A DNA stretch of 43,129 nt from Oscillospiraceae bacterium (GCA_020024475.1 JAHHTS010000012.1:1-43129), one strand, 5' to 3'. Counted from the stretch's first letter, positions 26,663-35,197 are shown. Notes: generated by a model from the letters alone, not told the origin. Translations and numbers: made by a program.

Positions 26663-27785
26663 ATGTATAAAAAAGTTTATTTATGCTGACAATGCAGCAA
26701 CTACAAAACTGGATAAAGATGCTTTTGAAGCAATGAAGCCATACTTACTTAACCAGTATGGCAATGCTTCTCAACCATATTCATTTGCAAGACCAGCTAA
26801 AAAAGCATTAAAAGAAGCAAGAAAAATAATTGCAGAATGTATTAACGCAAAACCTGAGGAAATTTATTTTACTTCAGGCGGAACAGAGAGCGATAATTGG
26901 GCAATTAAAGGCGTGTTACTTCATAATGTAAAAAAGAATCTTATTACTTCTGAGATAGAACATAAAGCTGTATTAAACAGTGCTAATTTTATCGAAAAAT
27001 TAGGACATAATGTTAAGTATTTAAGACCTAATAGAAAAGGAATAATTGATCCATCAAACTTAGAAAAGAACATTACGAACAATACCGGATTAGTTTCAAT
27101 AATGTATGCAAATAATGAAATTGGTAGTATACAACCTATAAAGAAGTTATGTAATATTGCACATCAAAAAGGTGTATTATTTCATACAGATGCAGTACAA
27201 GCGATAGGGCACATTAAAATAGATGTACAGGAATTAGGTATCGATTTGCTTTCTGCATCAGCACATAAATTTAATGGACCAAAAGGTATTGGTTTTCTAT
27301 ATATTAAAAATGGTATAGACATTATACCTTATATCGACGGAGGGGCTCAAGAAAACTCATTTAGAGGTGGTACGGAGAATGTGGCTTCCATTGTTGGTAT
27401 GGCTTGTGCTTTAAAAAATAATTGTGACCATATTGATGAAAATTTTGATTATATTAAATCCTTAGAAGTTGAGTTTCTTAAAAATATAAATGGATTGAAT
27501 TTTATAAAAAATGGAGGACAGCATACATTACCCGGAAATATCAGTATATCTTTTAAAGGAAAAAGTGGAGAATCATTATTACACAGATTAGATTTAAAGG
27601 GTATTAGTGTTTCGACTGGTTCGGCATGTAATAGTTCTACAATGCAGGTTTCTCATGTATTAAAAGCAATAGGTTTGAATGAAGACTATGCAGTAGGAAC
27701 GATTCGTGTGTCCTTTGGAAAAGAAAATACGATAGAAGAAATCCATTTTATTGCAAATGAATTAAAGAAGATTGTTACAGGATGA
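26652..27785 (+). CDS. cysteine desulfurase (IscS/NifS/DndA-like)
   Basis: A PLP enzyme of about 377 aa that removes sulfur from cysteine to make an enzyme persulfide. N-terminal YADNAATTKLD is followed by the cofactor segment TSGGTESDNWA, the PLP-binding Lys in SASAHKFNGPKG, and the catalytic Cys in STGSACNSS. The start is probably TTG at 26652 with GAGGAAGG at 26633-26640. An in-frame ATG at 26601 is the alternative but has a poorer site. It is co-transcribed with the BREX genes and overlaps the 66-aa gene. DndA plays this part in phosphorothioate systems, so here it is likely the sulfur donor for BrxP. Its length is normal and it is intact. Confidence 0.92.
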   Translation: MSNECIKKFIYADNAATTKLDKDAFEAMKPYLLNQYGNASQPYSFARPAKKALKEARKIIAECINAKPEEIYFTSGGTESDNWAIKGVLLHNVKKNLITSEIEHKAVLNSANFIEKLGHNVKYLRPNRKGIIDPSNLEKNITNNTGLVSIMYANNEIGSIQPIKKLCNIAHQKGVLFHTDAVQAIGHIKIDVQELGIDLLSASAHKFNGPKGIGFLYIKNGIDIIPYIDGGAQENSFRGGTENVASIVGMACALKNNCDHIDENFDYIKSLEVEFLKNINGLNFIKNGGQHTLPGNISISFKGKSGESLLHRLDLKGISVSTGSACNSSTMQVSHVLKAIGLNEDYAVGTIRVSFGKENTIEEIHFIANELKKIVTG

Positions 27786-27847
27786 TAAAAATCAAGAAAT
27801 GTTTTATGGAGTAAGAAAATAGATAAGAATAATAAAGAGGTATATTG

Positions 27848-28831
27848 ATGGCAAGTGGTAAAAAATCAAGAATACTTTATATACAAAAAATATTAACGGA
27901 ACGTACCGATGAAAATAATCCATTATCTACAAATCAAATCATTAATATTTTACACGAGGAATATGGTATATCCGCTCATAGAACAACTATTGCTAATGAT
28001 ATTGAAGAATTAAAAGAATTTGGGCTTGATGTAGTTACTATTCATTCAACTCAAAGTAAATATTTTGTGAAAAACAGATTATTTAATACAGCCGAATTGA
28101 AAGTTTTGATTGACGCCGTTGAAGCTTCTAAAGTAATTACAACCAATAAAAGTAACGAATTGGTTAATAAAATTCAGCAATTAACAAGCATAAATCAGGC
28201 AGCAGGATTAAAGAGAAATAACCACAACGTAAATAGAGTGAAACCTACTAATGAATTAATTTATTCTATAATCAATACGATTAACGAGGCAATTAATACC
28301 AGCAAACAGATTGAGTTTCAATATTATGAATATACTGGATTGAAAAAGAAAATTTTAAAAAATAAAGGTGAAGTATATAGAATGAGTCCATATTATATGG
28401 TATGGAGTGGGGACTTCTATTATGTTTTAGGGTATTCTGACAAACATCAAAAAATAGTAACTTTTAGAGTTGACAGAATTGCAATGTGTCCAAAGATTTC
28501 TAATATAGAAAGTGTTGCCTTGCCTGATGATTTTGATATTGATGAATATACAAAATCTGTTTTCTTTATGTATGATGGCGAGAAAGTAACAGTTGAACTT
28601 CGGTGTGACAATTCTTTAATGAAGTATGTAATCGATCGTTTCGGAGAAAATGTCACAACACTTGCTTATGATATGTATTCTTTTAAAGTGGTTGTTGATG
28701 TTTTAGCAAGTCCTACTTTTTTTGGTTGGATATTTGGTTTTGAAGGGAAAATACAGATATTGTCTCCGGAAAATGTTAAGGAACAATATTTGAAAATGAT
28801 TTCTTCTCAAAACAATATTAGAAATATTTAA
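27848..28831 (+). CDS. HTH-WYL domain transcriptional regulator (BrxR/CapW-like)
   Basis: A 327-aa regulator with an N-terminal winged helix (ILYIQKILTERTDENNPLST, then TTIANDIEELKEFG). A WYL domain (about 145-250; KQIEFQYYEYTG, MSPYYMVWSGDFYYVLGYSD, FRVDRI) and a WCX-type C-terminus follow. WYL regulators repress BREX and CBASS operons and respond to nucleic-acid or nucleotide ligands. It is the last gene of the cluster, 62 nt after the desulfurase, with AGAGG upstream. ATG 27848 is chosen over TTG 27845 by spacing. Together with the XRE protein at the head, the operon has a regulator at each end. Confidence 0.9.
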   Translation: MASGKKSRILYIQKILTERTDENNPLSTNQIINILHEEYGISAHRTTIANDIEELKEFGLDVVTIHSTQSKYFVKNRLFNTAELKVLIDAVEASKVITTNKSNELVNKIQQLTSINQAAGLKRNNHNVNRVKPTNELIYSIINTINEAINTSKQIEFQYYEYTGLKKKILKNKGEVYRMSPYYMVWSGDFYYVLGYSDKHQKIVTFRVDRIAMCPKISNIESVALPDDFDIDEYTKSVFFMYDGEKVTVELRCDNSLMKYVIDRFGENVTTLAYDMYSFKVVVDVLASPTFFGWIFGFEGKIQILSPENVKEQYLKMISSQNNIRNI

Positions 28832-28888
28832 TTTAACAACCTTATAAATTTTAGGAGTTTATAGTAAACATAAATGATAAATAAAAAG

Positions 28889-28935
28889 AAGCTCAGACAG
28901 CAATGTATTTAACATCGCTGTCTGAGCTTATTTTC
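28889..28935 (+). terminator. terminator of the BREX operon
   Basis: A perfect 13-bp stem AAGCTCAGACAGC (28889-28901) with its complement (28917-28929), followed by ATTTTC. It lies 58 nt after the WYL gene stop and marks the end of the defence operon. Confidence 0.88.
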
Positions 28936-28944
28936 ATTCGTAAT

Positions 28945-29235
28945 GTAAATCATCATAGCTCTCTAAGTCATCTTTCTAGAACCCGGATTTCCGAATGTAC
29001 ATAGGATTAACAAGTTCTCATTTTTTGTGGAGTAAGCTAAATTTATAATCCAGTAGTGCTGCCGGCACATAAAGTATTTTTGCAGTTTCAAAAAATGAGT
29101 ATTCGGGAATGCACTCCAAAACTTTCTCATCTTCGAGTTGTATAGTACCTACCAACCCCACATGCTTTTAGTCCTCATGGACTACATAGCATTTCGTCAT
29201 TAGTCCTATCACCAAAAAATGCTGCTACATGAAAA
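28945..29235 (-). pseudogene. degenerate ORF, family not recognised
   Basis: On the minus strand one frame reads VIGLMTKCYVVHED, stop, KHVGLVGTIQLEDEKVLECI, PEYSFFETAKILYVPAALLD then YKFSLLHKK, stop, ELVNPMYIRKSGF, stop, KDDLESYDDLHYE. It looks like protein, with three in-frame stops and no frameshift over about 95 codons. I do not recognise the family. It lies just beyond the BREX terminator. Confidence 0.4.
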
Positions 29236-29386
29236 ATCCATTAAATAAATTTTAGTTTTTGTTTCAAAGAAAACAGTATTGACACTGCAGTTGAAAAAAT
29301 TATGGAAGTGCTATAAATTGAAAACAATATGTCAAAAAAGCAGGATTTTACCGTATGAAAAGAAAATAGAAAATCAAAACATAGAT
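29236..29386. other. no gene seen
   Basis: AT-rich spacer between a decayed minus-strand frame and the small membrane protein. No frame, repeat or strong promoter that I can support. Confidence 0.4.
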
Positions 29387-29563
29387 TTATTTCTTTTTTA
29401 AAAACGTAACTGCTCCACAAGCACAGCCCAAAGCTAATAGAATAGATGATATAATTCCCTCACCAGTATTCAGTATATGATTTATAGTTCCTATGATAAA
29501 TAAACATGATGCAATTATAAATAATATACCAAATATAAAATACATTTTTCTTTTATCTTTCAT
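29387..29563 (-). CDS. 58-aa small membrane protein
   Basis: MKDKRKMYFIFGILFIIASC, then LFIIGTINHILNTGEGIISS and a second helix ILLALGCACGAVTFL ending KKK. Two hydrophobic helices separated by a short loop, with a basic start and end, so both termini are probably inside. An AAGGAAGG site on the minus strand precedes the ATG. No family recognised. Isolated in the eroded zone after the BREX operon. Confidence 0.6.
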   Translation of the reverse strand: MKDKRKMYFIFGILFIIASCLFIIGTINHILNTGEGIISSILLALGCACGAVTFLKKK

Positions 29564-30250
29564 TTAATCTTACCTTCCTTTATAATTTCATGAATTAAAT
29601 ATATCACAGCTTTATAAACTTTTCAATCACGCAATAAGATGACAAACTCCATTCAAAACTTGCAATTTTATAAAGCTATGAATAATTCAAATTCATATAT
29701 TCTGCTATAAATAAAGTCAAGATATCTGGTATGAAAAATCCACTAGCCTTTAGGATGAGCCTTGACTATTTTGATATAGTTTGTATAGCAAATTATCTCT
29801 ATGTGTCTAGACGCAACGAAGATGACATAAGAAGGCAGAGTATGAAGATTTATTACAGTTTTGTTGTCAAATTGACTGACGAGCAGCCTAAGTTTAAGGT
29901 AACCGGCATAAGAGTTATTATTCTGAGTTATCCAAGCAAATTATGCTTGGAGTATATTGAAAAATGTTTAAGATTTATGTGTATTTTTCTGCTTCGTCAA
30001 TTTCTTTTGCAAATATGATGAATAAGTACATGGAGATAAATTGGCAAAAATATACTATGTTACATTTGTATAACATTTCTAAAAATAGCACAAAAACTTC
30101 TATACTTATAAGAAAGATAATATATGTTATAATATTAATAACAAAGATAAAAATATAGAAAGGTGATTCCAATGAACCATTAATATATCCGTCTTTAATC
30201 ACTATAGAACAATAGTTTATTCTTTGTTGAGCTAAGAAAGGAATTTTACT
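29564..30250. other. no confident gene; promoter of secreted-protein operon near the end
   Basis: Open frames of 95 and 64 codons (from 29731 and 29964) lack ribosome binding sites and resemble nothing, so I leave them out. An inverted repeat GTCAAG / CTTGAC flanks 29716-29767, and CCAAGCA-N5-TGCTTGG lies near 29931-29950, possibly mobile-element ends. TTATAA, 16 bp and TATAAT near 30107-30134 may be the promoter for the next operon. AAGGTGATTCCAATG at about 30160-30174 opens a frame that stops after three codons. Confidence 0.35.
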
Positions 30251-30837
30251 ATGAAAAAATCAAAAAAATTGTAGCTATGTTTTTGTCGGTATTATTTATA
30301 ATGAATCTTTTACCAACTGATGTTTTTGCGGCTGATAATAAAGTAGGAATGTCTGCATATCAGTTTGATGGTGATATAAACAAGTACTTGGAAGAACAAA
30401 TATATTTATCTGTACAAGAAAAAATGAATGAAGAAAGAACATCTGAATGGTATGTAGAATATGAAGCCCCAGTATATGTTAAATCTCATGGGTATGCTGG
30501 TAATCAACCAACGGCAGGAACTTCTTTTGGTCCAACAGGTGGTGGATTTTATTATTCAGAGGTTGGTGGTCCAACAGTAACTGCAACTGCATCAATTGGT
30601 GGACCATGGGGAAATGTTTCGTTCTCGGTAGATTTGGGTCGGTGTTCTTCTAATACTGGGTATATAGTAAATGCTCCAGCAGGTGATGGATATTATAAAC
30701 TGTATGTAAATAGAACTACCTGTATAAAACCATATACTTTGTTTACTAAACACACTAGAACAACAACTTGGAACAAACAGTACCTTACTTCTACGGAAGT
30801 ATTCAAAACAGATTTTGAAATACATAAAGTATCTTAA
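30251..30837 (+). pseudogene. secreted Gly-rich protein, signal peptide frameshifted at an A7 run
   Basis: AAAGGA (30237-30242) precedes an ATG at 30251, but the frame stops after seven codons (TAG 30272). Reading one base back at the run of seven A (30262-30268) gives MKKSKKIVAMFLSVLFIMNL ending LPTDVFAAD, a textbook signal peptide joined to an otherwise intact ~165-residue mature part. The mature part has Gly-rich strands (GPTGGGFYYSEVGGPTV, GGPWGNVSFSVDLG) and two Cys. Family not recognised. Either one A was lost (A8 to A7, real or a sequencing error) or slippage restores the product. Alternatively a start at 30277 would give a protein lacking the basic n-region. Confidence 0.6.
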
Positions 30838-30839
30838 TA

Positions 30840-31268
30840 GTGAAGTATATGAAATATTTTAAAAGTAAAGTCCTTCTATTTTTTATAGCATTACTACTGT
30901 CTTTTTTTATATTTAACCATTATAATTCTACAGCTGATGAATATGGTGAATATGTTGATTATTCGAAACTACCTGGAACATATTGTACATATGACCCTAA
31001 AAAATATAGTAAGAATAATATTTATCTTGTTTTAGGTGGACAAGGTAATTTTATCTTATATGAACAATTTAATATATTATGTGAAGGTACATATGTGCAA
31101 AATATATCCGAAAGAACTATTACATTAAATAGTTCTTGTTATGTTACTTATAACAATGATTATCATACTCTAAAACTAAAAAATGCAGAAAATACGGTTG
31201 AGTTTACAAAATATTCAAATGTACTGAGATATATAAATGTTCCAGATAGGACGATTACATCTGATTAA
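30840..31268 (+). CDS. membrane-anchored or secreted protein, unknown
   Basis: A 142-aa frame starting at GTG 30840 or ATG 30849. A basic start and one hydrophobic segment (SKVLLFFIALLLSFFIF) are followed by an extracytoplasmic part of about 115 residues, with YVDYSKLPGTYCTYDPKKYS and repeated short strands reminiscent of small beta-barrel lipoproteins. No lipobox is seen, so it is anchored or cleaved. It is separated by 2 nt from the secreted protein gene, so one operon, ended by the hairpin at 31391-31418. Function unknown. Confidence 0.65.
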   Translation: MKYMKYFKSKVLLFFIALLLSFFIFNHYNSTADEYGEYVDYSKLPGTYCTYDPKKYSKNNIYLVLGGQGNFILYEQFNILCEGTYVQNISERTITLNSSCYVTYNNDYHTLKLKNAENTVEFTKYSNVLRYINVPDRTITSD

Positions 31269-31390
31269 AAAAATAGTAAAATTATAATCAATTACACAAA
31301 TCAATAAAATAAAAAACTAGACAAATGCTTACGGGTGGATAAGGAAGTATAAAAACTTAACAAACTTGTGGCATTGCAAAGGTAGAAATT

Positions 31391-31424
31391 AAGGTATCAA
31401 TCGAAAGGTTGATACCTTTTCTCT
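31391..31424 (+). terminator. terminator of the secreted-protein operon
   Basis: A perfect 10-bp stem AAGGTATCAA (31391-31400) with TTGATACCTT (31409-31418), 8-nt loop, followed by TTCTCTTT. Confidence 0.85.
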
Positions 31425-31519
31425 TTGAATTAAAATACACACATTCGATTTTTAAAATATTTCTTGCTACAATGTAGTCAAAGGATGAAAGAGTATGAAA
31501 ACTACATTTTATCTTGTAT

Positions 31520-32400
31520 TTAATTATGGCGAACGCAGGATGCTTCCAATGTTTTGGAAAATGTCCAGGCAATGATTTTTCTGGGATATAAGTTCATGAT
31601 ACCGGTTAGATAAACAAATCCGTCTATCGTCCAGATATAAGTGATATCAAAACACCAAACATCATTTGGACTTTTTGGGTTAAATTGTTTATCAAGGATA
31701 TTTTTTAGTTCGCGTCTGAAGACAGAATCTTTAGTTGTGATTGTTCCTGGTTTAATCCACTGGGCTTTGATGCCCATTTAACGGTACGCTCGAAGATGAT
31801 TTCTCCTGATTTACGCAATTCCTTGGCGATTTTAGGGAAACCATAATTCTGCTTTGATTCATCGTAAATATCCTTAATTTTAGTTTTTACGGATTCACGT
31901 CTTTTTTCTATATTAGAAGGAACACGTTTTATCCATGCATGATAACCAGAACGAGAAATGCCAAGATGTTTCAACATTCCGGAGACAGAAACTCGGTGTT
32001 TCGCCTTATGAGCAGTTTCTGCCATCTCGGTAACTTCTAGATAAATGGCCTCTGTCATTTTCCCAGAATGTTGATTGCTTTTTTTAATAATTCAAGAGCG
32101 TCTTGTGTATCTCGTAGTTCTCGTTTTAATCATGCGATTTCTTTTGCTTCATTAGAAGCATAGTTACCGGAACCACGGCTTTCAATATCACCTGCTTCAC
32201 GCATTTGTTTCTGCCAGCGTGATAATGTCTGCTGACTGATTCCTAAATTTGTAGCACAGCCATGCAGTCCTAAGTTCCTATGATTGTGATAGTACTGGGC
32301 TGAATCTAGCTTGAATTGTTTGTCATAGTGCTTTGCCATAATCAGCTCCTCATTCAGTGCGGTACTTACATTGTACCATGCTTTTTCTTATAAGGAATTC
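31520..32400 (-). mobile_element. IS3-family insertion sequence relic
   Basis: On the minus strand, orfA (32339 down to about 32060) encodes MAKHYDKQFKLDSAQYYHNH with an HTH (NLGISQQTLSRWQKQM) and leucine-zipper tail (LKRELRDTQDALELLKKAI). It is cut by a TGA at 32130-32132 where related proteins have Trp. OrfB follows (from about 32058: KHLGISRSGYHAWIKRV). After a frameshift near 31775 comes the start of the DDE domain (PNDVWCFDITYIWTIDGFVY, first Asp, RKIIAWTFSKTLE). The second Asp and Glu are missing, so the element is truncated at its 3' side. It is immobile. Confidence 0.85.
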
Positions 32401-32405
32401 TCATT

Positions 32406-33311
32406 TTGACTTGTACTATTTATATTCTAACACCACTTAGCATTAATAGACCAATTAATATTATAAAAATATCAAAAGGTCTTTATCTAAATGATTGTTA
32501 TTGGATAGTAGAAGAAGGCTTTGAAGGAACGTTTGAAGAATATAACTCATATGAAAATAGATTTAATCGAGTACTTGGAACTATTTCTTTTACAGGATAT
32601 GGAAGTAATAATGCATCATTATTTTCTTGTCCAGAGTTTACCTCGAATGGTATGTTGCCTAAATGCTGGAGAATAAATAGTGGCAAAGTACAACTTTTTA
32701 AAGGAGGAACAATTGGCGCCTCTAAAACAGTAAATTAACTATATGCGGAATTCTATGCCGATCAAATAGGCGTGATATTGGGGGTTGACATTATTGATTA
32801 CAAACTTTCAAAGTGGCAAGATACTTTGTGCTCAACATGCGAATTATTTACCATTAAAGATTATGCATATATACATGTAGGACATATTATAAAAACTGGC
32901 ACAATGCGTGAAACTTATGATTACTACGAGAAGCTTGGACCAAAGTTTGTTCAAGCTTTTAGAAATATGCTTGTATTAGATGCTGTTATTTGTAATACAG
33001 ATAGACATTATGGTAATTTTGGTTTTCTAATTGATAATAGTACAAATAAGAGTGTTGCTCCAGTTCTTTTATTTGACCATGGAAATTCATTATTTAATTA
33101 TGCAGATAGAGACGATTTAATTTCTGCTGAAACATTAAAAAATTATGCAAATACTCTATTACTAAGAGTATATGATGACTTTATTGGAACGGCTAAAAAA
33201 GCATTAATACCTGAGCTCCATGATGACCTTAGAAAATTAACTGCTTTTAAATTTGTAAAGAATCTTAGATATAATTGGGATCATCATAGATTAAAGATAG
33301 CCGAAAAGTAA
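32406..33311 (+). pseudogene. HipA-like kinase, 5'-truncated and with an in-frame stop
   Basis: One continuous frame broken only by TAA at 32736-32738: LYLNDCYWIVEEGFEGTFEE, SCPEFTSNGMLPKCW, LFKGGTIGAS, stop, AEFYADQIGVILGVDIIDYK, STCELF, VICNTDRHYGNFG (kinase catalytic-loop motif with Asp) and LLFDHGNSL (metal-binding DFG-like motif). This is the HipA C-terminal-like kinase family, which phosphorylates translation factors or acts in toxin-like roles. The region before the stop normally continues into a 'xxNEPYSEFY' segment, here ruined. The N-terminus is replaced by the adjoining IS3 relic. The downstream half keeps its catalytic residues, but expression is doubtful. Confidence 0.75.
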
Positions 33312-33363
33312 TAAATGAACGTGTAGGAGAAATTTAAAAAAAATAGGATTAGGGGAAAATACA

Positions 33364-33528
33364 ATGGTTGATATTGATGAACTTATAAATCAAATTTCAG
33401 ATTAACAGCTTAGAGAACGAATACAAAAAGAAGTTGATAAGCTTTCAAAACAAAAAAATGGACTTGTATTTGAAGAACATTTACCAGAATGCACACATTT
33501 ATGTTTTTTCAGTTATTTTTGACCTTAC
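33364..33528 (+). pseudogene. N-terminal stub of a DNA methyltransferase (type III Mod-like)
   Basis: An AGGGGA site and ATG at 33364 open MVDIDELINQISD, stop (TAA 33403), QLRERIQKEVDKLSKQKNGL, VFEEHLPECTHL, then loss of homology and a stop. The 'LRERI..EV..L...KKFGLVFEEHLPE' pattern is the N-terminus of a family of adenine-specific methyltransferases of defence loci. Only the first ~45 residues remain. Next to a HipA-like relic, this suggests a dismantled defence module. Confidence 0.55.
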
Positions 33529-33774
33529 GAGCGAAACCAATGGAATTTTACTGCAAAATAATTTGGATAGTATCTTGTTTGTAAGTAATAAGCGAAATAC
33601 ATTCATGGCCTAAATTGAAAATTTATACAAAGGGGTTCACCTCTTCAACAGTCGTCCATAGGTCGCTCACTGCCTTGCGAGTTTACATACACCTATACTA
33701 GAAAAATGATTTTATGATCATCTAAAGAACTGTTGTTTTTCTTTAACGAATATGATGTCACTGACACAACCCTC
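33529..33774. other. no gene recognised
   Basis: Region between the methyltransferase stub and the SdpR promoter. It shows no family I recognise and no strong hairpin. Base composition around 33630-33690 is less AT-rich than the neighbours, which may mean foreign debris. Confidence 0.35.
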
Positions 33775-33829
33775 TTGAAAGCAGAAAGTCTTATAGATAT
33801 AATATATTTAACAATTAGGTTAATTGTTA
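33775..33829 (+). promoter_or_regulatory. promoter and palindromic operator of the sdpR-sdpI-like operon
   Basis: TTGAAA (33775-33780), a 17-bp spacer and TATAAT (33798-33803). Directly after the -10 lies a perfect palindrome with arms TAACAATTA (33809-33817) and TAATTGTTA (33821-33829), 3-bp centre, at the transcript start. This is the expected position for ArsR-type autorepression. Confidence 0.88.
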
Positions 33830-33843
33830 AAGGAGGCTTATCT

Positions 33844-34107
33844 ATGGGTTTGCAGCAGACATTAAAAGCGCTTGCCGATCCAATCCGTCGTGATATACTA
33901 AATATACTGAAGCACGGACGCATGTCGGCGGGGGAGATTACCGAACATTTTTCCGTAACAGCTCCTTCCATTTCCAGACACTTATCTGTGTTAAAGGATG
34001 CTGATTTAATCAGAGATACAAGGGAAGGAAAGTTCATTTTTTATGAGATCAACACATCGGTTCTAGAAGAAACCATGCTTTGGATTGCCGATTTGAAAGG
34101 AGATTAG
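33844..34107 (+). CDS. ArsR/SdpR family autorepressor
   Basis: An 87-aa winged-helix repressor: LKALADPIRRDILNILKHGR, MSAGEITEHFSVTAPSISRH (recognition helix), LSVLKDADLIRDTREGKFIF (wing). There are no ArsR metal-site cysteines, and its similarity is to SdpR, which pairs with SdpI immunity proteins. ATG 33844 is chosen for AAAGGAGG just upstream; an upstream ATG at 33733 precedes the promoter. Followed after 4 nt by the SdpI-like gene. Confidence 0.9.
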   Translation: MGLQQTLKALADPIRRDILNILKHGRMSAGEITEHFSVTAPSISRHLSVLKDADLIRDTREGKFIFYEINTSVLEETMLWIADLKGD

Positions 34108-34111
34108 AAAA

Positions 34112-35197
34112 ATGCTAAAAGAAAATAAATTTAAAGTACTTATATCTTCAGTTATCATACTGCTGCCAATTTTATTGGGATTAATTATGTGGGACACATT
34201 GACGGATGTTATGGCAACACACTGGGGTGCTGACAGTAATTGGGGTAGCTTCTTTGGCAATGCATTTGTAGTTTTTGGATTACCCGTTATTATGTTGATT
34301 ACCCATTTAATTTGCCTATTTTTCACCTCGTTGGACAAGACACAGAAAACTCAAAACAAAAAAGCACTAGGTATAATTTTTTGGATTAATCCCGTTATTT
34401 CCTTGATTACAAGCGGTATTTTTTATGCTGCAGTGCTCGGAAAAGAGATCAGCTCTGTCCTACTTACCACTGGAATGCTCGGTATTTTGTTTATCTTCAT
34501 TGGAAACTATTTACCAAAAATTAAGCAGAATAGAACTCTGGGAATAAAGCTCTCTTGGACATTGAATAACGAAGAAAACTGGAACAAAACTCATAGGTTT
34601 GGTGGCAAAGTATGGGTGATTGGGGGATTTGTTATTTTACTCTCCATTTTTCTGCCAAATGCTGCTATGGTATCAGTTATGGTATGTGTAATCATTGCCA
34701 TGATAATCATTCCTACAGTGTATTCTTACAGTATTTATAAAAAGCACCAAAAAGAAGGATTAGAATACGTTGCTCCACCCAACAGTAAATCAGAAAAGAT
34801 TATAGTTGTAATTACTGCGGTTGTAGTGCCTGTAATCATTATTGGTACAGCGATTTTAATGTTTACCGGCAATATTGAGGTGCAATGCGACGATATAGCC
34901 TTTCAGATAAACGCTGATTATTTTAGAGATTTGAAGGTTCAATATTCCGAAATAGATACCGTTTCATATCGTGAAGACTTTGATACAGGCATTCGCACAA
35001 ATGGGTTTGGATCAGCAAGGCTGTTAATGGGAAGTTTTCAAAATGATGAATTTAGTTCATACACACTGTATGCGTATACTGGAGCTGAAGAGTTTATTGT
35101 TATGACATCAGGTAATAAAACACTTGTCATTGGTATGAAAGACTCCAATGAAACGCAGAAAATTTATGATACTGTTTTAGAAAAGATAGATAAGTAA
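34112..35197 (+). CDS. SdpI-like membrane protein (DUF1648) with C-terminal PH-like domain
   Basis: A 361-aa polytopic membrane protein. N-terminal 'PILLGLIMWDTLTDVMATHW' is the DUF1648 signature (helix then PxHW-like motif). A middle part with several helices contains 'RTLGIKLSWTLNNEENWNKT', the SdpI motif region. Two more helices follow, then an intracellular ~110-residue tail resembling bacterial PH/YdbT-like domains. SdpI both confers immunity to a killing peptide and sequesters SdpR at the membrane. No toxin gene is visible here. It is encoded with the SdpR-like repressor under one palindrome-controlled promoter. Confidence 0.87.
   Translation: MLKENKFKVLISSVIILLPILLGLIMWDTLTDVMATHWGADSNWGSFFGNAFVVFGLPVIMLITHLICLFFTSLDKTQKTQNKKALGIIFWINPVISLITSGIFYAAVLGKEISSVLLTTGMLGILFIFIGNYLPKIKQNRTLGIKLSWTLNNEENWNKTHRFGGKVWVIGGFVILLSIFLPNAAMVSVMVCVIIAMIIIPTVYSYSIYKKHQKEGLEYVAPPNSKSEKIIVVITAVVVPVIIIGTAILMFTGNIEVQCDDIAFQINADYFRDLKVQYSEIDTVSYREDFDTGIRTNGFGSARLLMGSFQNDEFSSYTLYAYTGAEEFIVMTSGNKTLVIGMKDSNETQKIYDTVLEKIDK

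Noticed and set aside
29731..30158. Two open frames of 95 and 64 codons
   Set aside because: No ribosome binding sites, mutual overlap and no family-like pattern. Treated as noncoding or decayed DNA.
31357..31572. 71-codon frame after the IS3 DDE remnant
   Set aside because: Lies out of frame with the transposase, runs through the operon terminator hairpin and has no site. Probably noncoding.
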